Below, piece after piece: positions 26,325 to 34,901 of a DNA stretch of 64,000 nt. The notes below the pieces were generated by a model, which was given only the letters and a program-made list of their open reading frames with translations, was not told where the DNA came from and searched no databases. Source of the DNA: Phytobacter diazotrophicus (GTDB taxonomy: Bacteria > Pseudomonadota > Gammaproteobacteria > Enterobacterales > Enterobacteriaceae). The stretch's first letter is position 1; every line of letters begins with the position of its first letter. The position numbers were made by a program, and so were the translations under genes. The stretch lies in the NCBI GenBank assembly GCA_004346725.1, contig SMDE01000011.1, forward strand, positions 1-64,000, read 5' to 3'.

Positions 26325-27452
26325 ATGTTTTTTATCTGGATGTTGTTACCGGCACTCTATATTGGTTCTCGTTTTATCTGGTGGCTTCCACTGTCTCCTG
26401 TTCTCCGCTTTGGCCTGTTCCTTGTGCTGGTGGGTATTTGTGAGTTCCGCTTTTTTAGCCGCTGGCTGTGGGGGAGTTCATTTTCACCAGAATGGCCGCG
26501 CCCGGTTGTGATGCTGGCTGGTGGATTGTTCGGCGCCGTGGTGCTGTTCGCCAGTTTCCTTCTGCTGCGCGATACGCTTGCTTTACTTGTCGGGCTGCTG
26601 ACCCGTAAAACCCTCCCCGGCTTGCCCATCACGCTGCCTCTGCTGGTCCTGTCTGTGGTGCTGGCAGGGATTGGCGTTTGGCAGGCCACGCGCGTGCCTG
26701 ACGTTCGTACCGTCCATGTGACGATTTCCGGACTGCCGCCTGCTTTTGATGGCTACCGGCTGGTACAACTGGCTGATATTCATGCCACGCGCCTGTTGCC
26801 CCGCCAGTGGGTGCAGCAGATTGTTGCCAGAACCAACGCCCTGCAGCCGGATCTCATTGCGATTACCGGCGATATGTCAGACGGTTCCGTAGAGGATCGC
26901 CTGCCAGACGTCGAACCGCTGACACAACTGCGGGCGGCGGATGGCGTCTATGCCATCACCGGCAATCATGAATACTATTTCGACTATGCAAGCTGGGTGC
27001 CTGCCTGGCAGACGCTGAGCATTCCCTTTTTGACCAACCAGCATGTACGTATTGTGCGCGGTGACGCCTCGTTTGTGTTGGCCGGCGTGCCGGATAAAGT
27101 GGCGGAAAATTACGGTTTTGATGGGCCGGACCTGAAACGTGCGCTGGAAGGCACTCGCCCCGATGACACCGTGATCCTGCTCGACCACCGGCCAGGTACC
27201 GCCGATGATAACGCCGCCGCGGGGGTGAAGTTGCAGCTCTCCGGTCACACTCACGGTGGGATGGTGTTGGGGCTTGACCAACTGGTGAAACCCCTCAATA
27301 ACGGCTATATCTCCGGTCGTTACGCGGTCGGCCCAATGACGCTGTATGTCAGTAACGGTGCCGGGCTGTGGAACGGTTTTCCGCTACGGCTTGGCCGACC
27401 TTCTGAAATTACCGAGCTAATTCTGCACTCAGCGGCATCCACGGCGCGTTGA
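26325..27452 (+). CDS. Membrane-anchored metallophosphoesterase
   Basis: A 375-residue calcineurin-like phosphoesterase of the YkuE/YaeI type. The first 140 residues hold about four hydrophobic segments, then the catalytic domain shows LADIHATR, ITGDMSD, ITGNHEYY and LSGHTHGG, the full set of metal-binding blocks. Domain placement on the periplasmic or cytoplasmic side cannot be read. Relatives act on UDP-diacylglucosamine-like or phosphodiester substrates. The ATG at 26325 follows GGGAGATAACG; an upstream start at 26160 would lie in the terminator of the efflux operon. Confidence 0.87.
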   Translation: MFFIWMLLPALYIGSRFIWWLPLSPVLRFGLFLVLVGICEFRFFSRWLWGSSFSPEWPRPVVMLAGGLFGAVVLFASFLLLRDTLALLVGLLTRKTLPGLPITLPLLVLSVVLAGIGVWQATRVPDVRTVHVTISGLPPAFDGYRLVQLADIHATRLLPRQWVQQIVARTNALQPDLIAITGDMSDGSVEDRLPDVEPLTQLRAADGVYAITGNHEYYFDYASWVPAWQTLSIPFLTNQHVRIVRGDASFVLAGVPDKVAENYGFDGPDLKRALEGTRPDDTVILLDHRPGTADDNAAAGVKLQLSGHTHGGMVLGLDQLVKPLNNGYISGRYAVGPMTLYVSNGAGLWNGFPLRLGRPSEITELILHSAASTAR

Positions 27453-27512
27453 AATGAAGGCAGTCGTGTGGCGGCGGCTTGCCGCTATCACTCTTGATAA
27501 CGCTGTAGTGGG

Positions 27513-28037
27513 TTATCCCTTTTTGGCCCGCAGCGTAGCAACTGCCTGCACGCACTGCTCCACCACGTTATCGACCTCATGGTTGATGTCTATGCGCATG
27601 ACGTCATCTTCTTGCCGTTCCGGGCGTTCCAGCGCGGCGAACTGACTTTTCAGTAATTCAACCGGCATAAAGTGCCCCTGCCGTTTCGCCATCCTCGCCA
27701 GAATGGTTTCATAATCGCCGTCCAGCCACAGAAAATGCACATTTGGACTGCCTTTACGCAGAATATCGCGGTAGCGTTTTTTTAATGCCGAACAAACAAT
27801 TAAACCGGTTTCATTCTTTTTATACAGACTATAAGACGCGTCATTTAATCGTTCCAGCCATGGCAATCTGTCTTCATCGGTTAAGGGAATGCTGGCTGAC
27901 ATTTTATCGATATTCTTTGCCGGATGGAGATCGTCCCCATCAATAAATTTCGCACCAAGTACGGCGGCGGCTTTGGCTCCAATCAGTGTTTTTCCGCTTC
28001 CCGATACCCCCATTAAAATATAACTCTCACCGCGCAT
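27513..28037 (-). CDS. idnK: D-gluconate kinase of the idonate pathway
   Basis: Phosphorylates D-gluconate to 6-phosphogluconate with ATP; the last step of L-idonate use. The P-loop GVSGSGKT is at residues 10-17, and GDDLHPAKNIDKMS and the LKKRYRD region are family hallmarks. It is 174 residues, shorter at the C-terminus than E. coli IdnK (187), which has no catalytic consequence that I can see. It is divergent from idnDOTR across 215 bases with a GTTA-N4-TAAC palindrome and a CRP-type site, as in E. coli. Confidence 0.93.
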   Translation of the reverse strand: MRGESYILMGVSGSGKTLIGAKAAAVLGAKFIDGDDLHPAKNIDKMSASIPLTDEDRLPWLERLNDASYSLYKKNETGLIVCSALKKRYRDILRKGSPNVHFLWLDGDYETILARMAKRQGHFMPVELLKSQFAALERPERQEDDVMRIDINHEVDNVVEQCVQAVATLRAKKG

Positions 28038-28140
28038 TTAATTACTCCTGTCTCATTTTGATGACGCGGATATTACCGTGCAAATAGCGATGCGTTTATG
28101 TTTTTCTGCACATGAAAAGCAGAATTATAAAGCGCGTCAC

Positions 28141-28191
28141 GTTATGCGTAACATTGCAGTGTAACAATTTTTGAGCGTGATATTCGTCACA
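28141..28191. promoter_or_regulatory. idn operator and CRP-type site
   Basis: GTTATGCGTAAC (28141-28152) is a GTTA-N4-TAAC palindrome of the kind bound by the GntR/IdnR group of LacI regulators. CGTGATATTCGTCACA (28176-28191) keeps GTGA-N6-TCAC of the CRP consensus. Both lie in the divergent idnK-idnD region, which fits IdnR activation with catabolite control. Confidence 0.65.
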
Positions 28192-28252
28192 ATTCAGGTC
28201 AGGGAAAACCGTTTAAATGCCCACCAGGCCACGTCCTGACCAGAGAGGAAAC

Positions 28253-29284
28253 ATGAAGATTAAAACTCAATCCTGCGTTGTAGCGGGAAAGCAAACTGTT
28301 GACGTTACCGACCAGGAAATTGAATGGAATAATAAGGGTACATTGGTACAAATAACCCGTGGGGGGATTTGTGGATCCGATTTACATTATTATCAGGAAG
28401 GCAAGGTCGGTAATTTTTCTGTTAAAGCACCGATGGTGTTAGGCCATGAAGTTATTGGCAAAATTGTTCATTCAGATTCAGAAAAATTACAGGAAGGCCA
28501 GACTATTGCGGTAAATCCATCGAAACCTTGTGGTCATTGTAAATATTGCCTGGCGAAAGAAGAAAATCAGTGTACGGAAATGCGTTTCTTTGGTAGCGCC
28601 ATGTATTTCCCGCATGTTGACGGTGGTTTTACCCGCTTTAAAGTGGTGGATACCGCGCAATGCGTTCCTTTCTCCAGTAATGCCGATGCCAAAATCATGG
28701 CTTTTGCCGAACCGCTGGCGGTTGCTATTCACGCTGCTCATCAGGCCGGTGACTTACAAGGCAAACGTGTCTTTATCTCAGGCGTAGGTCCGATTGGCTG
28801 CCTGATTGTCAGCGCGGTGAAAACGCTGGGCGCGGCAGAAATCGTCTGCGCGGATATCAGCCCTCGCTCGCTGGAACTGGCGCAAAAAATGGGGGCCGAC
28901 ACGCTCCTCGATCCGCGTAGCGCCGATCTGACGCCGTGGAAAGCGGAAAAAGGTTACTTCGATGTCAGCTTCGAAGTGTCGGGGAATCCGACATCCATTA
29001 CCACTTGCCTGGAAGTGACGCGCGCCAGAGGGGCGATGGTTCAGGTAGGGATGGGCGGCGCGGTAGCGGATTTCCCGATGATGATGCTCATCGCCAAAGA
29101 GATTGCCCTGAAAGGCTCCTTCCGTTTCACCACTGAATTTAATACCGCTGTCTCCTGGCTGGCGAATGGCGTGGTGGATCCCCTGCCGTTATTAAGCGGC
29201 GAATACCCCTTCACCGAGCTGGAGCAGGCGCTGAAATTCGCGGGCGATAAAACCCAGGCCGCCAAAGTTCAACTCGTTTTTTAA
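28253..29284 (+). CDS. idnD: L-idonate 5-dehydrogenase
   Basis: Oxidises L-idonate to 5-ketogluconate; a zinc-dependent medium-chain dehydrogenase of 343 residues, equal to E. coli IdnD. The catalytic zinc region begins GICGSDLHYY, the structural zinc cysteines are in PCGHCKYCLAKEENQC, and the nucleotide fold shows SGVGPIGCL. The start at 28253 follows GAGAGGAAAC; an in-frame start 12 codons earlier has no ribosome site. It is the first gene of idnDOTR. Confidence 0.96.
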   Translation: MKIKTQSCVVAGKQTVDVTDQEIEWNNKGTLVQITRGGICGSDLHYYQEGKVGNFSVKAPMVLGHEVIGKIVHSDSEKLQEGQTIAVNPSKPCGHCKYCLAKEENQCTEMRFFGSAMYFPHVDGGFTRFKVVDTAQCVPFSSNADAKIMAFAEPLAVAIHAAHQAGDLQGKRVFISGVGPIGCLIVSAVKTLGAAEIVCADISPRSLELAQKMGADTLLDPRSADLTPWKAEKGYFDVSFEVSGNPTSITTCLEVTRARGAMVQVGMGGAVADFPMMMLIAKEIALKGSFRFTTEFNTAVSWLANGVVDPLPLLSGEYPFTELEQALKFAGDKTQAAKVQLVF

Positions 29285-29308
29285 TGCATCGTGATAAGGA
29301 ATAAGACC

Positions 29309-30073
29309 ATGAACGACCTTTTTTCACTGGCGGGCAAGAATGTCCTGATTACCGGTTCCGCACAGGGTATTGGCTACTTATTAGCAACCGGCCTTGGGAA
29401 ATACGGCGCACAAATCATCGTTAACGATATAAATCAGGAGCGTGCTGATGCCGCTGTTGAAAAACTGCGCGCAGCGGATATCCGCGCTGTGGCCGCCCCG
29501 TTTAACGTGACCAAAAAAGCAGAAATCGATGCCGCTATTGCACGTATCGAAGAACAAACCGGGCCGATTGATGTTCTGGTCAATAATGCCGGTATCCAGC
29601 GCCGCCACCCGTTTAATGACTTCCCGGAACAAGAGTGGAATGACGTGATCGCGGTTAACCAGACGGCGGTTTTCCTGGTATCGCAAGCGGTCACCCGTCG
29701 CATGGTTGAGCGTCAGGCCGGGAAAGTGATCAACATCTGTTCCATGCAGAGTGAACTGGGACGCGACACCATCACGCCGTACGCCGCTTCCAAAGGCGCG
29801 GTAAAAATGCTGACCCGTGGTATGTGCGTTGAGCTGGCACGACACAACATTCAGGTGAATGGTATTGCTCCGGGTTATTTCAAAACCGAGATGACCAAAG
29901 CGCTGGTCGAAGACGAAGCCTTCACCGGCTGGCTCTGCAAACGTACGCCTGCGGCGCGTTGGGGTAACCCGGAAGAGCTAATTGGCGCGGCGGTGTTCCT
30001 CTCCTCTAAAGCCTCTGATTTTGTTAACGGTCATCTTCTGTTCGTTGACGGCGGCATGCTGGTCGCTGTGTGA
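29309..30073 (+). CDS. idnO: 5-keto-D-gluconate 5-reductase
   Basis: Reduces 5-ketogluconate to D-gluconate with NAD(P)H. A classical short-chain dehydrogenase of 254 residues with TGSAQGIG (cofactor motif), NNAGIQRR, and the catalytic Y-A-A-S-K. The ATG at 29309 follows ATAAGGAATAAGACC; it lies 24 bases behind idnD. The length and sequence match E. coli IdnO. Confidence 0.96.
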   Translation: MNDLFSLAGKNVLITGSAQGIGYLLATGLGKYGAQIIVNDINQERADAAVEKLRAADIRAVAAPFNVTKKAEIDAAIARIEEQTGPIDVLVNNAGIQRRHPFNDFPEQEWNDVIAVNQTAVFLVSQAVTRRMVERQAGKVINICSMQSELGRDTITPYAASKGAVKMLTRGMCVELARHNIQVNGIAPGYFKTEMTKALVEDEAFTGWLCKRTPAARWGNPEELIGAAVFLSSKASDFVNGHLLFVDGGMLVAV

Positions 30074-30137
30074 CTCGTTAGTACTAAGATGCAGCGCTGC
30101 GGCGCTGCTGGTTCGGCACATAACAAGAGACAAGATT

Positions 30138-31457
30138 ATGCCATTACTGATTATCGCGGCAGGCGTAGCGCTGCTGCTGGTCTTAATGATTGGTTTTAAA
30201 GTTAATGGGTTTATCGCCCTGGTGCTGGTTGCCGCCGTTGTGGGATTTGCCGAAGGTATGGATGCGCAGGCCGTGCTGCACTCCATTCAGGGGGGAATTG
30301 GCGGAACGTTAGGCGGCCTGGCGATGATTCTTGGCTTTGGCGCCATGCTGGGGAAGCTGATTTCTGACACCGGTGCCGCTCAGCGTATCGCCACGACGCT
30401 GATTGCGACATTCGGTAAAGAGCGGGTGCAATGGGCACTGGTGATTACCGGTCTGGTCGTGGGGCTGGCAATGTTTTTCGAAGTGGGCTTTGTCCTGCTG
30501 TTGCCGCTGGTGTTTACCGTGGTGGCGTCGTCTGGCCTGCCGCTGCTCTATGTCGGTGTACCGATGGTGACCGCGCTGTCCGTTACCCACTGTTTTCTGC
30601 CGCCACATCCGGGGCCGACCGCTATCGCCACCATTTTCGAAGCCAATCTGGGGACAACCCTGCTGTATGGCATGATCATTACAATTCCGACGGTTATTGT
30701 CGCCGGGCCGCTGTTTTCGAAACTGCTGACGCGTTTTGAAAAAGCGCCGCCGGAGGGGTTATTCAACCCGCATATCTTTGCCGATCATGAAATGCCGGGC
30801 TTCTGGAACAGTATTTTCGCGGCGGTAATGCCCGTGATCCTGATGGCAATTGCCGCAGTTTGTGAAATTACCCTGCCAAAAGGCAATAGCGCGCGTCTCT
30901 TCTTTGAGTTTGTCGGTAACCCGGCGGTGGCCCTGTTTATCGCCATCGTGATCGCCATTTTCACTCTCGGGTTGCGCAATGGCCGTAATCTCGAAAACGT
31001 GATGGAAATGGTCGGCGCCTCCATTGGTGCTATCGCAATGATTGTCTTCATTATTGCGGGCGGTGGGGCGTTCAAACAGGTGCTGGTTGATAGCGGAGTA
31101 GGCAAATACATCTCACAATTGATGACGGGCACAACTCTCTCGCCACTGCTGATGTGCTGGACCGTTGCCGCCGTGCTGCGTATCGCGCTGGGCTCTGCCA
31201 CCGTGGCGGCCATCACGACTGCTGGCGTTGTGCTGCCGATAATCAATGTCACCCATGCCGATCCGGCGCTGATGGTGCTGGCTACCGGTGCGGGTAGCGT
31301 AATTGCGTCACACGTCAACGATCCTGGATTCTGGCTGTTCAAAGGCTACTTTAATCTCAGCGTTGGTGAGACACTGCGTACATGGACAGTAATGGAAACG
31401 CTAATTTCGTTTATGGGTTTACTGGGTGTGCTGACGCTTAACGCCATCCTGCATTAA
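30138..31457 (+). CDS. idnT: L-idonate/D-gluconate:H+ symporter
   Basis: An inner-membrane importer of the GntP family, 439 residues as in E. coli IdnT, with about 12-14 hydrophobic segments and the family motifs FFEVGFVLLLP and LPPHPGPTAIA. The frame is open further upstream into idnO, but the ATG at 30138 reproduces the known N-terminus (MPLLIIAAGVALLLVLMIGF) and follows ACAAGAGACAAG. The idnO-idnT gap is 64 bases. Confidence 0.96.
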   Translation: MPLLIIAAGVALLLVLMIGFKVNGFIALVLVAAVVGFAEGMDAQAVLHSIQGGIGGTLGGLAMILGFGAMLGKLISDTGAAQRIATTLIATFGKERVQWALVITGLVVGLAMFFEVGFVLLLPLVFTVVASSGLPLLYVGVPMVTALSVTHCFLPPHPGPTAIATIFEANLGTTLLYGMIITIPTVIVAGPLFSKLLTRFEKAPPEGLFNPHIFADHEMPGFWNSIFAAVMPVILMAIAAVCEITLPKGNSARLFFEFVGNPAVALFIAIVIAIFTLGLRNGRNLENVMEMVGASIGAIAMIVFIIAGGGAFKQVLVDSGVGKYISQLMTGTTLSPLLMCWTVAAVLRIALGSATVAAITTAGVVLPIINVTHADPALMVLATGAGSVIASHVNDPGFWLFKGYFNLSVGETLRTWTVMETLISFMGLLGVLTLNAILH

Positions 31458-31527
31458 CTTCATTTTTCGCAATGACGGTATTCCCAGGGGAAGTGGATAA
31501 ACCGCTTCCCCCGGGGAGGGAGAGACG

Positions 31528-32526
31528 ATGAGAAATCACAGAATTTCACTTCAGGATATCGCCACGCTGGCGGGAGTCACCAAAATGACCGTCAGCCGGT
31601 ATATCCGCTCGCCTAAAACCGTATCCAGGGCCACCGGCGAGCGCATCGCGATGATCATGGAAGAGATCAACTACATACCCAATCGTGCGCCCGGCATGTT
31701 GCTCAATGCGCAAAGCTATACGCTGGGTGTGCTGATCCCCTCGTTCCAGAATCAGTTGTTTGCTGACATTCTCGCGGGCATTGAGTCTGTGACATCCGAC
31801 CATAATTATCAGACACTTATCGCTAACTATAATTACAACAAAGAGTCCGAAGAGGAGTCGGTGATCAATCTGCTCTCCTACAATATCGACGGCATTATTC
31901 TTTCCGAAAAGCACCATACCGTTCGTACCGTTAAGTTTCTGCGCTCCGCCAAAATCCCGATTGTTGAACTGATGGATGTGCAGGGCGCCAAAATGGATAT
32001 GGAAGTGGGGTTTGATAATCGTCAGGCCGCCTTTGACATGGTGAGCACCATGCTGGCTAAGCGTCAGCGGCGTAAAATTATCTATCTGGGTTCGAAAGAC
32101 GATATGCGTGATGAGCAGCGCTTTTGCGGTTATTGCGATGCCATGAATCAGCATCAACTGGAGGCTTACCGTATCAACCCCCGCGCGAGCTCGTCTATCT
32201 ACCTTGGGTCGCAACTTATGGCCGAAGCCTTTAAAACCCACCCGGATCTGGATGGCGTTTTTTGCACGAATGACGATATTGCGATGGGCGCGCTGTTTTA
32301 CTGCCGCGAGCACGACCTTGCCGTCCCGGAGCGCATTTCCATCGCCGGTTTTCATGGCCTGGAAATGGGGAAACAGATGATCCCTAGCCTGGCGAGCGTG
32401 ATCACGCCGCGCTTTGATATCGGCAGAATGGCAGCACAGATGTTATTGAATAAGCTAAAAAATGACGCGCTCAACCACAACACTGTCGATTTGGGTTATC
32501 AAATCTATCAGGGAAAGACCCTCTGA
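31528..32526 (+). CDS. idnR: LacI-family regulator IdnR
   Basis: A 332-residue LacI-type regulator of L-idonate use. The helix-turn-helix is ISLQDIATLAGVTKMTVSRY (residues 6-25), followed by the hinge and the periplasmic-binding-protein-like sensor domain; in E. coli 5-ketogluconate or idonate is the signal. It follows idnT by 70 bases; that gap holds a GGGGAAGTGG...CCGCTTCCCC hairpin (31487-31511) without a T-run, which could lower expression of idnR relative to the upstream genes. GGAGGGAGAGACG is a strong ribosome site. Confidence 0.95.
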   Translation: MRNHRISLQDIATLAGVTKMTVSRYIRSPKTVSRATGERIAMIMEEINYIPNRAPGMLLNAQSYTLGVLIPSFQNQLFADILAGIESVTSDHNYQTLIANYNYNKESEEESVINLLSYNIDGIILSEKHHTVRTVKFLRSAKIPIVELMDVQGAKMDMEVGFDNRQAAFDMVSTMLAKRQRRKIIYLGSKDDMRDEQRFCGYCDAMNQHQLEAYRINPRASSSIYLGSQLMAEAFKTHPDLDGVFCTNDDIAMGALFYCREHDLAVPERISIAGFHGLEMGKQMIPSLASVITPRFDIGRMAAQMLLNKLKNDALNHNTVDLGYQIYQGKTL

Positions 32527-32586
32527 TTTCCTCAGCGCCCTCAATGAACCTCCTTCCGGGTAAAAAAAATTTCATGCAAATTTCTG

Positions 32587-32614
32587 TGAAGTGTTAAGCA
32601 GGCTTTACCGATAT
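32587..32614 (+). promoter_or_regulatory. Candidate sigma-28 (FliA) promoter of the chemoreceptor
   Basis: TGAAGTGT, 12 bases, then ACCGATAT compares with the flagellar class 3 consensus TAAAGTTT-N11-GCCGATAA (6 of 8 positions in each box, spacer one base long). It lies 58 bases before the chemoreceptor start. Confidence 0.5.
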
Positions 32615-32671
32615 ATGAAGCATGAGTTAATTGGGTTATTTGCCACAGGGCGATTGCCCGAGCGGGGAAAC

Positions 32672-34609
32672 ATGAGCACACGTAAAAAACTCACAGCCAG
32701 AACACTCATGCTGGCGTCTATTTTTGTCACCATCACCACCGGGTTCCTGGTCACCATTGGCCTGTTGCTCTGGCAATCTATGGGCCAGCAAGAAGCGGTC
32801 GCCAAAAGACATCTCCAGCAAATTGCGCTCACTGAATCATTACGTGTTCAGCAACAGCTCGACTCTGCGCTGAACGCCGCGCGCGATTTAGGCAACAGCG
32901 CCTGGGCATTACATCAGGCCGGGCTGACAGAACGGCGTGGCCTGGACCAGCTATTGGCCGATTATCTGCATCAGCACCCTGATTTTTTGTCGATGTCACT
33001 GGCCTTTGAAGCCAATACGTTTGACGGCAAAGACGCGGAGTTTGCGGGAAAAGCGGATCAGGATCCGGCTGGCCGCTACGCCCGCTATGTTGACCGTGAT
33101 AACAGTGGTAACCCGGCGCTACACAACCTGGTGGATTATGAAACACCGGGCAGCGGCGACTACTACCTTTTGCCGCGTCAGCGCCAGAAAGAGGTGATTA
33201 TCGAGCCGTACATCTACCCCTATAACGGTGTGGATGTGATGCTGACCTCCATCGCGGCGCCGATTATCCGCGACGGTAAGTTTCAGGGCTCTGTGACTTC
33301 GGATTTCTCGCTGGAAACGCTGCAAAAAATGATTGGCGCCATCAAGCCGTGGGAAGGGACGGGTTACGCGCTGTTGCTCTCGGCGGATAACAAAGTGGTT
33401 TCCAGCCCTGATAAGGCGGCAACGGGTAAACCCTGGACGGGGACAATCGGCGCGGAAGCGGTGGTGCGCACCGACGATGCCCTGCTAAAAGAACCGGCGT
33501 TTGTGACCTGGCGCACCATCGACATTGGTAACAGTCAGACACCATGGAAGCTGGCGATTGTGACGCCAGTCAGCGTCGTCATGGCCGAAGCGTGGCACTA
33601 CCTGCGTAACGCCATCCTGCTGATGATCCTGAGTATTATCATTGTCAGCGTGGTGGTAGCGATGGTGTTTACCCGCAAGGTTGCGCGCCCGGTAGGCGGC
33701 GAGCCGACGGAAGCCTCAGAGATTGCGCTGTCCGTGGCGCAAGGGGATTTGAGTCATCAGATTGCGGTACGTAACGGCGATAGCAGCAGCATCTTTTATG
33801 CCCTGCACACCATGCAAGCCCAGCTCCGGCGTATTGTGGGTAGCATCAGCGATGCCAGCCATTCCGTGCGGGCGGGAAGCAGTGAAATCGCGGCAGGCAA
33901 CCTCGATTTAGCTTCGCGGACCGAAGAGCAGGCGGCGGCGATTGTACAGACGGCGGCGAGCATGGAGCAGATTTCCGTGACCGTCAAAAACAACGCGGAG
34001 AATGCGCACAAGGCTACATCACTGACGCAGAACGCGGCGCAAATTGCCGGGCAGGGTGAATCGCTGGTGGCACAAGTGGTGGATATCATCGGCAAGATTG
34101 ATGAGAGCGCCGGCAAGATTGGCGATATTAACAGCATCATCGACAGCATCGCTTTTCAGACCAATATTCTGGCATTGAACGCGGCGGTTGAAGCGGCCCG
34201 CGCCGGTGAGCAGGGCAGAGGCTTCGCGGTGGTGGCCGGTGAAGTGCGCAGCCTTGCACAGCGCAGCGCCAGTGCGGCCAAAGAGATTTCAGCGCTGATT
34301 GAGGAGTCGTCCGGGCGCGTCAGTAAAGGGGTTACGCTGGTGAATGAGACGGGGGCGATGATGAAGCAAATCATTACCTCGGTTTCCAGTGTGCATCAGG
34401 TGATTGCCGAGATTGTGCAGGCGCTGGATGAGCAAACGAAAGGCGTGAGTCAGGTGAGCGAGGCGGTCAATCAGATGGATAGCGCCACCCAGCAGAATGC
34501 GTCTCTGGTGCAGCAGATCTCTGCGGCGGCCATGTCGCTGGAGGAGCAGGCGAAGAGTCTGGAGGAGACGCTGGCGTTTTTCTCGGATGCGCGGAAAAGC
34601 TATTCGTAA
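32672..34609 (+). CDS. Methyl-accepting chemotaxis protein
   Basis: A 645-residue transmembrane chemoreceptor. Two membrane segments (about residues 15-37 and 308-330) enclose a periplasmic sensor of about 270 residues, large enough for a double-Cache-type domain; then comes a HAMP-like linker ([20 protein letters not shown]) and the cytoplasmic signalling hairpin with the conserved tip [20 protein letters not shown]. It ends SDARKSYS and lacks the NWETF-type pentapeptide that recruits CheR/CheB. I chose the ATG at 32672 after GCGGGGAAAC, which lies behind a candidate sigma-28 promoter. The position behind idnR suggests, but does not prove, sensing of a sugar acid. Confidence 0.9.
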   Translation: MSTRKKLTARTLMLASIFVTITTGFLVTIGLLLWQSMGQQEAVAKRHLQQIALTESLRVQQQLDSALNAARDLGNSAWALHQAGLTERRGLDQLLADYLHQHPDFLSMSLAFEANTFDGKDAEFAGKADQDPAGRYARYVDRDNSGNPALHNLVDYETPGSGDYYLLPRQRQKEVIIEPYIYPYNGVDVMLTSIAAPIIRDGKFQGSVTSDFSLETLQKMIGAIKPWEGTGYALLLSADNKVVSSPDKAATGKPWTGTIGAEAVVRTDDALLKEPAFVTWRTIDIGNSQTPWKLAIVTPVSVVMAEAWHYLRNAILLMILSIIIVSVVVAMVFTRKVARPVGGEPTEASEIALSVAQGDLSHQIAVRNGDSSSIFYALHTMQAQLRRIVGSISDASHSVRAGSSEIAAGNLDLASRTEEQAAAIVQTAASMEQISVTVKNNAENAHKATSLTQNAAQIAGQGESLVAQVVDIIGKIDESAGKIGDINSIIDSIAFQTNILALNAAVEAARAGEQGRGFAVVAGEVRSLAQRSASAAKEISALIEESSGRVSKGVTLVNETGAMMKQIITSVSSVHQVIAEIVQALDEQTKGVSQVSEAVNQMDSATQQNASLVQQISAAAMSLEEQAKSLEETLAFFSDARKSYS

Positions 34610-34629
34610 TGAGTGGGTTATGATTTTGT

Positions 34630-34880
34630 CCCCGGTGGCGCTGCGCTAACCGGGGCTACCAATCGTAGATACTGTGAACGTCTTCAACCTTTTTAGCCAT
34701 GGCTGATTCGTTTTCCCGCATGATAACCATAGCGACATCTTTGTGACGCCGCGGGGATTGTAAAGGGGAACGGAACCCTCCACCTGAGCCGCATATTCCC
34801 CTCACCCCAACCCTCTCCCCGGAGGAGAGGGAGAAAACCGGTCGTAGCCCGGACAAGGCGCTTGCGCCGCCATCCGGGAA
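34630..34880. repeat. Composite dispersed repeat, copy A
   Basis: Starts with a REP palindrome CCCCGGT...ACCGGGG (34630-34655), then a segment from TAGATACTGTGAACG (34666) to GACATCTTTGTG (34745), a GCCGCGGGGATTGTAAAGG block (34748-34772), and a CCCCTCACCCCAACCCTC...GGGAGAAAACCGG element with a second REP palindrome. The same order of blocks recurs at 59361-59939, where two extra segments are present. It fills the gap between the chemoreceptor and the convergent sigma-54 activator. Confidence 0.8.
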
Positions 34881-34901
34881 TTACCCTCGGTATGGGGTAT
34901 G

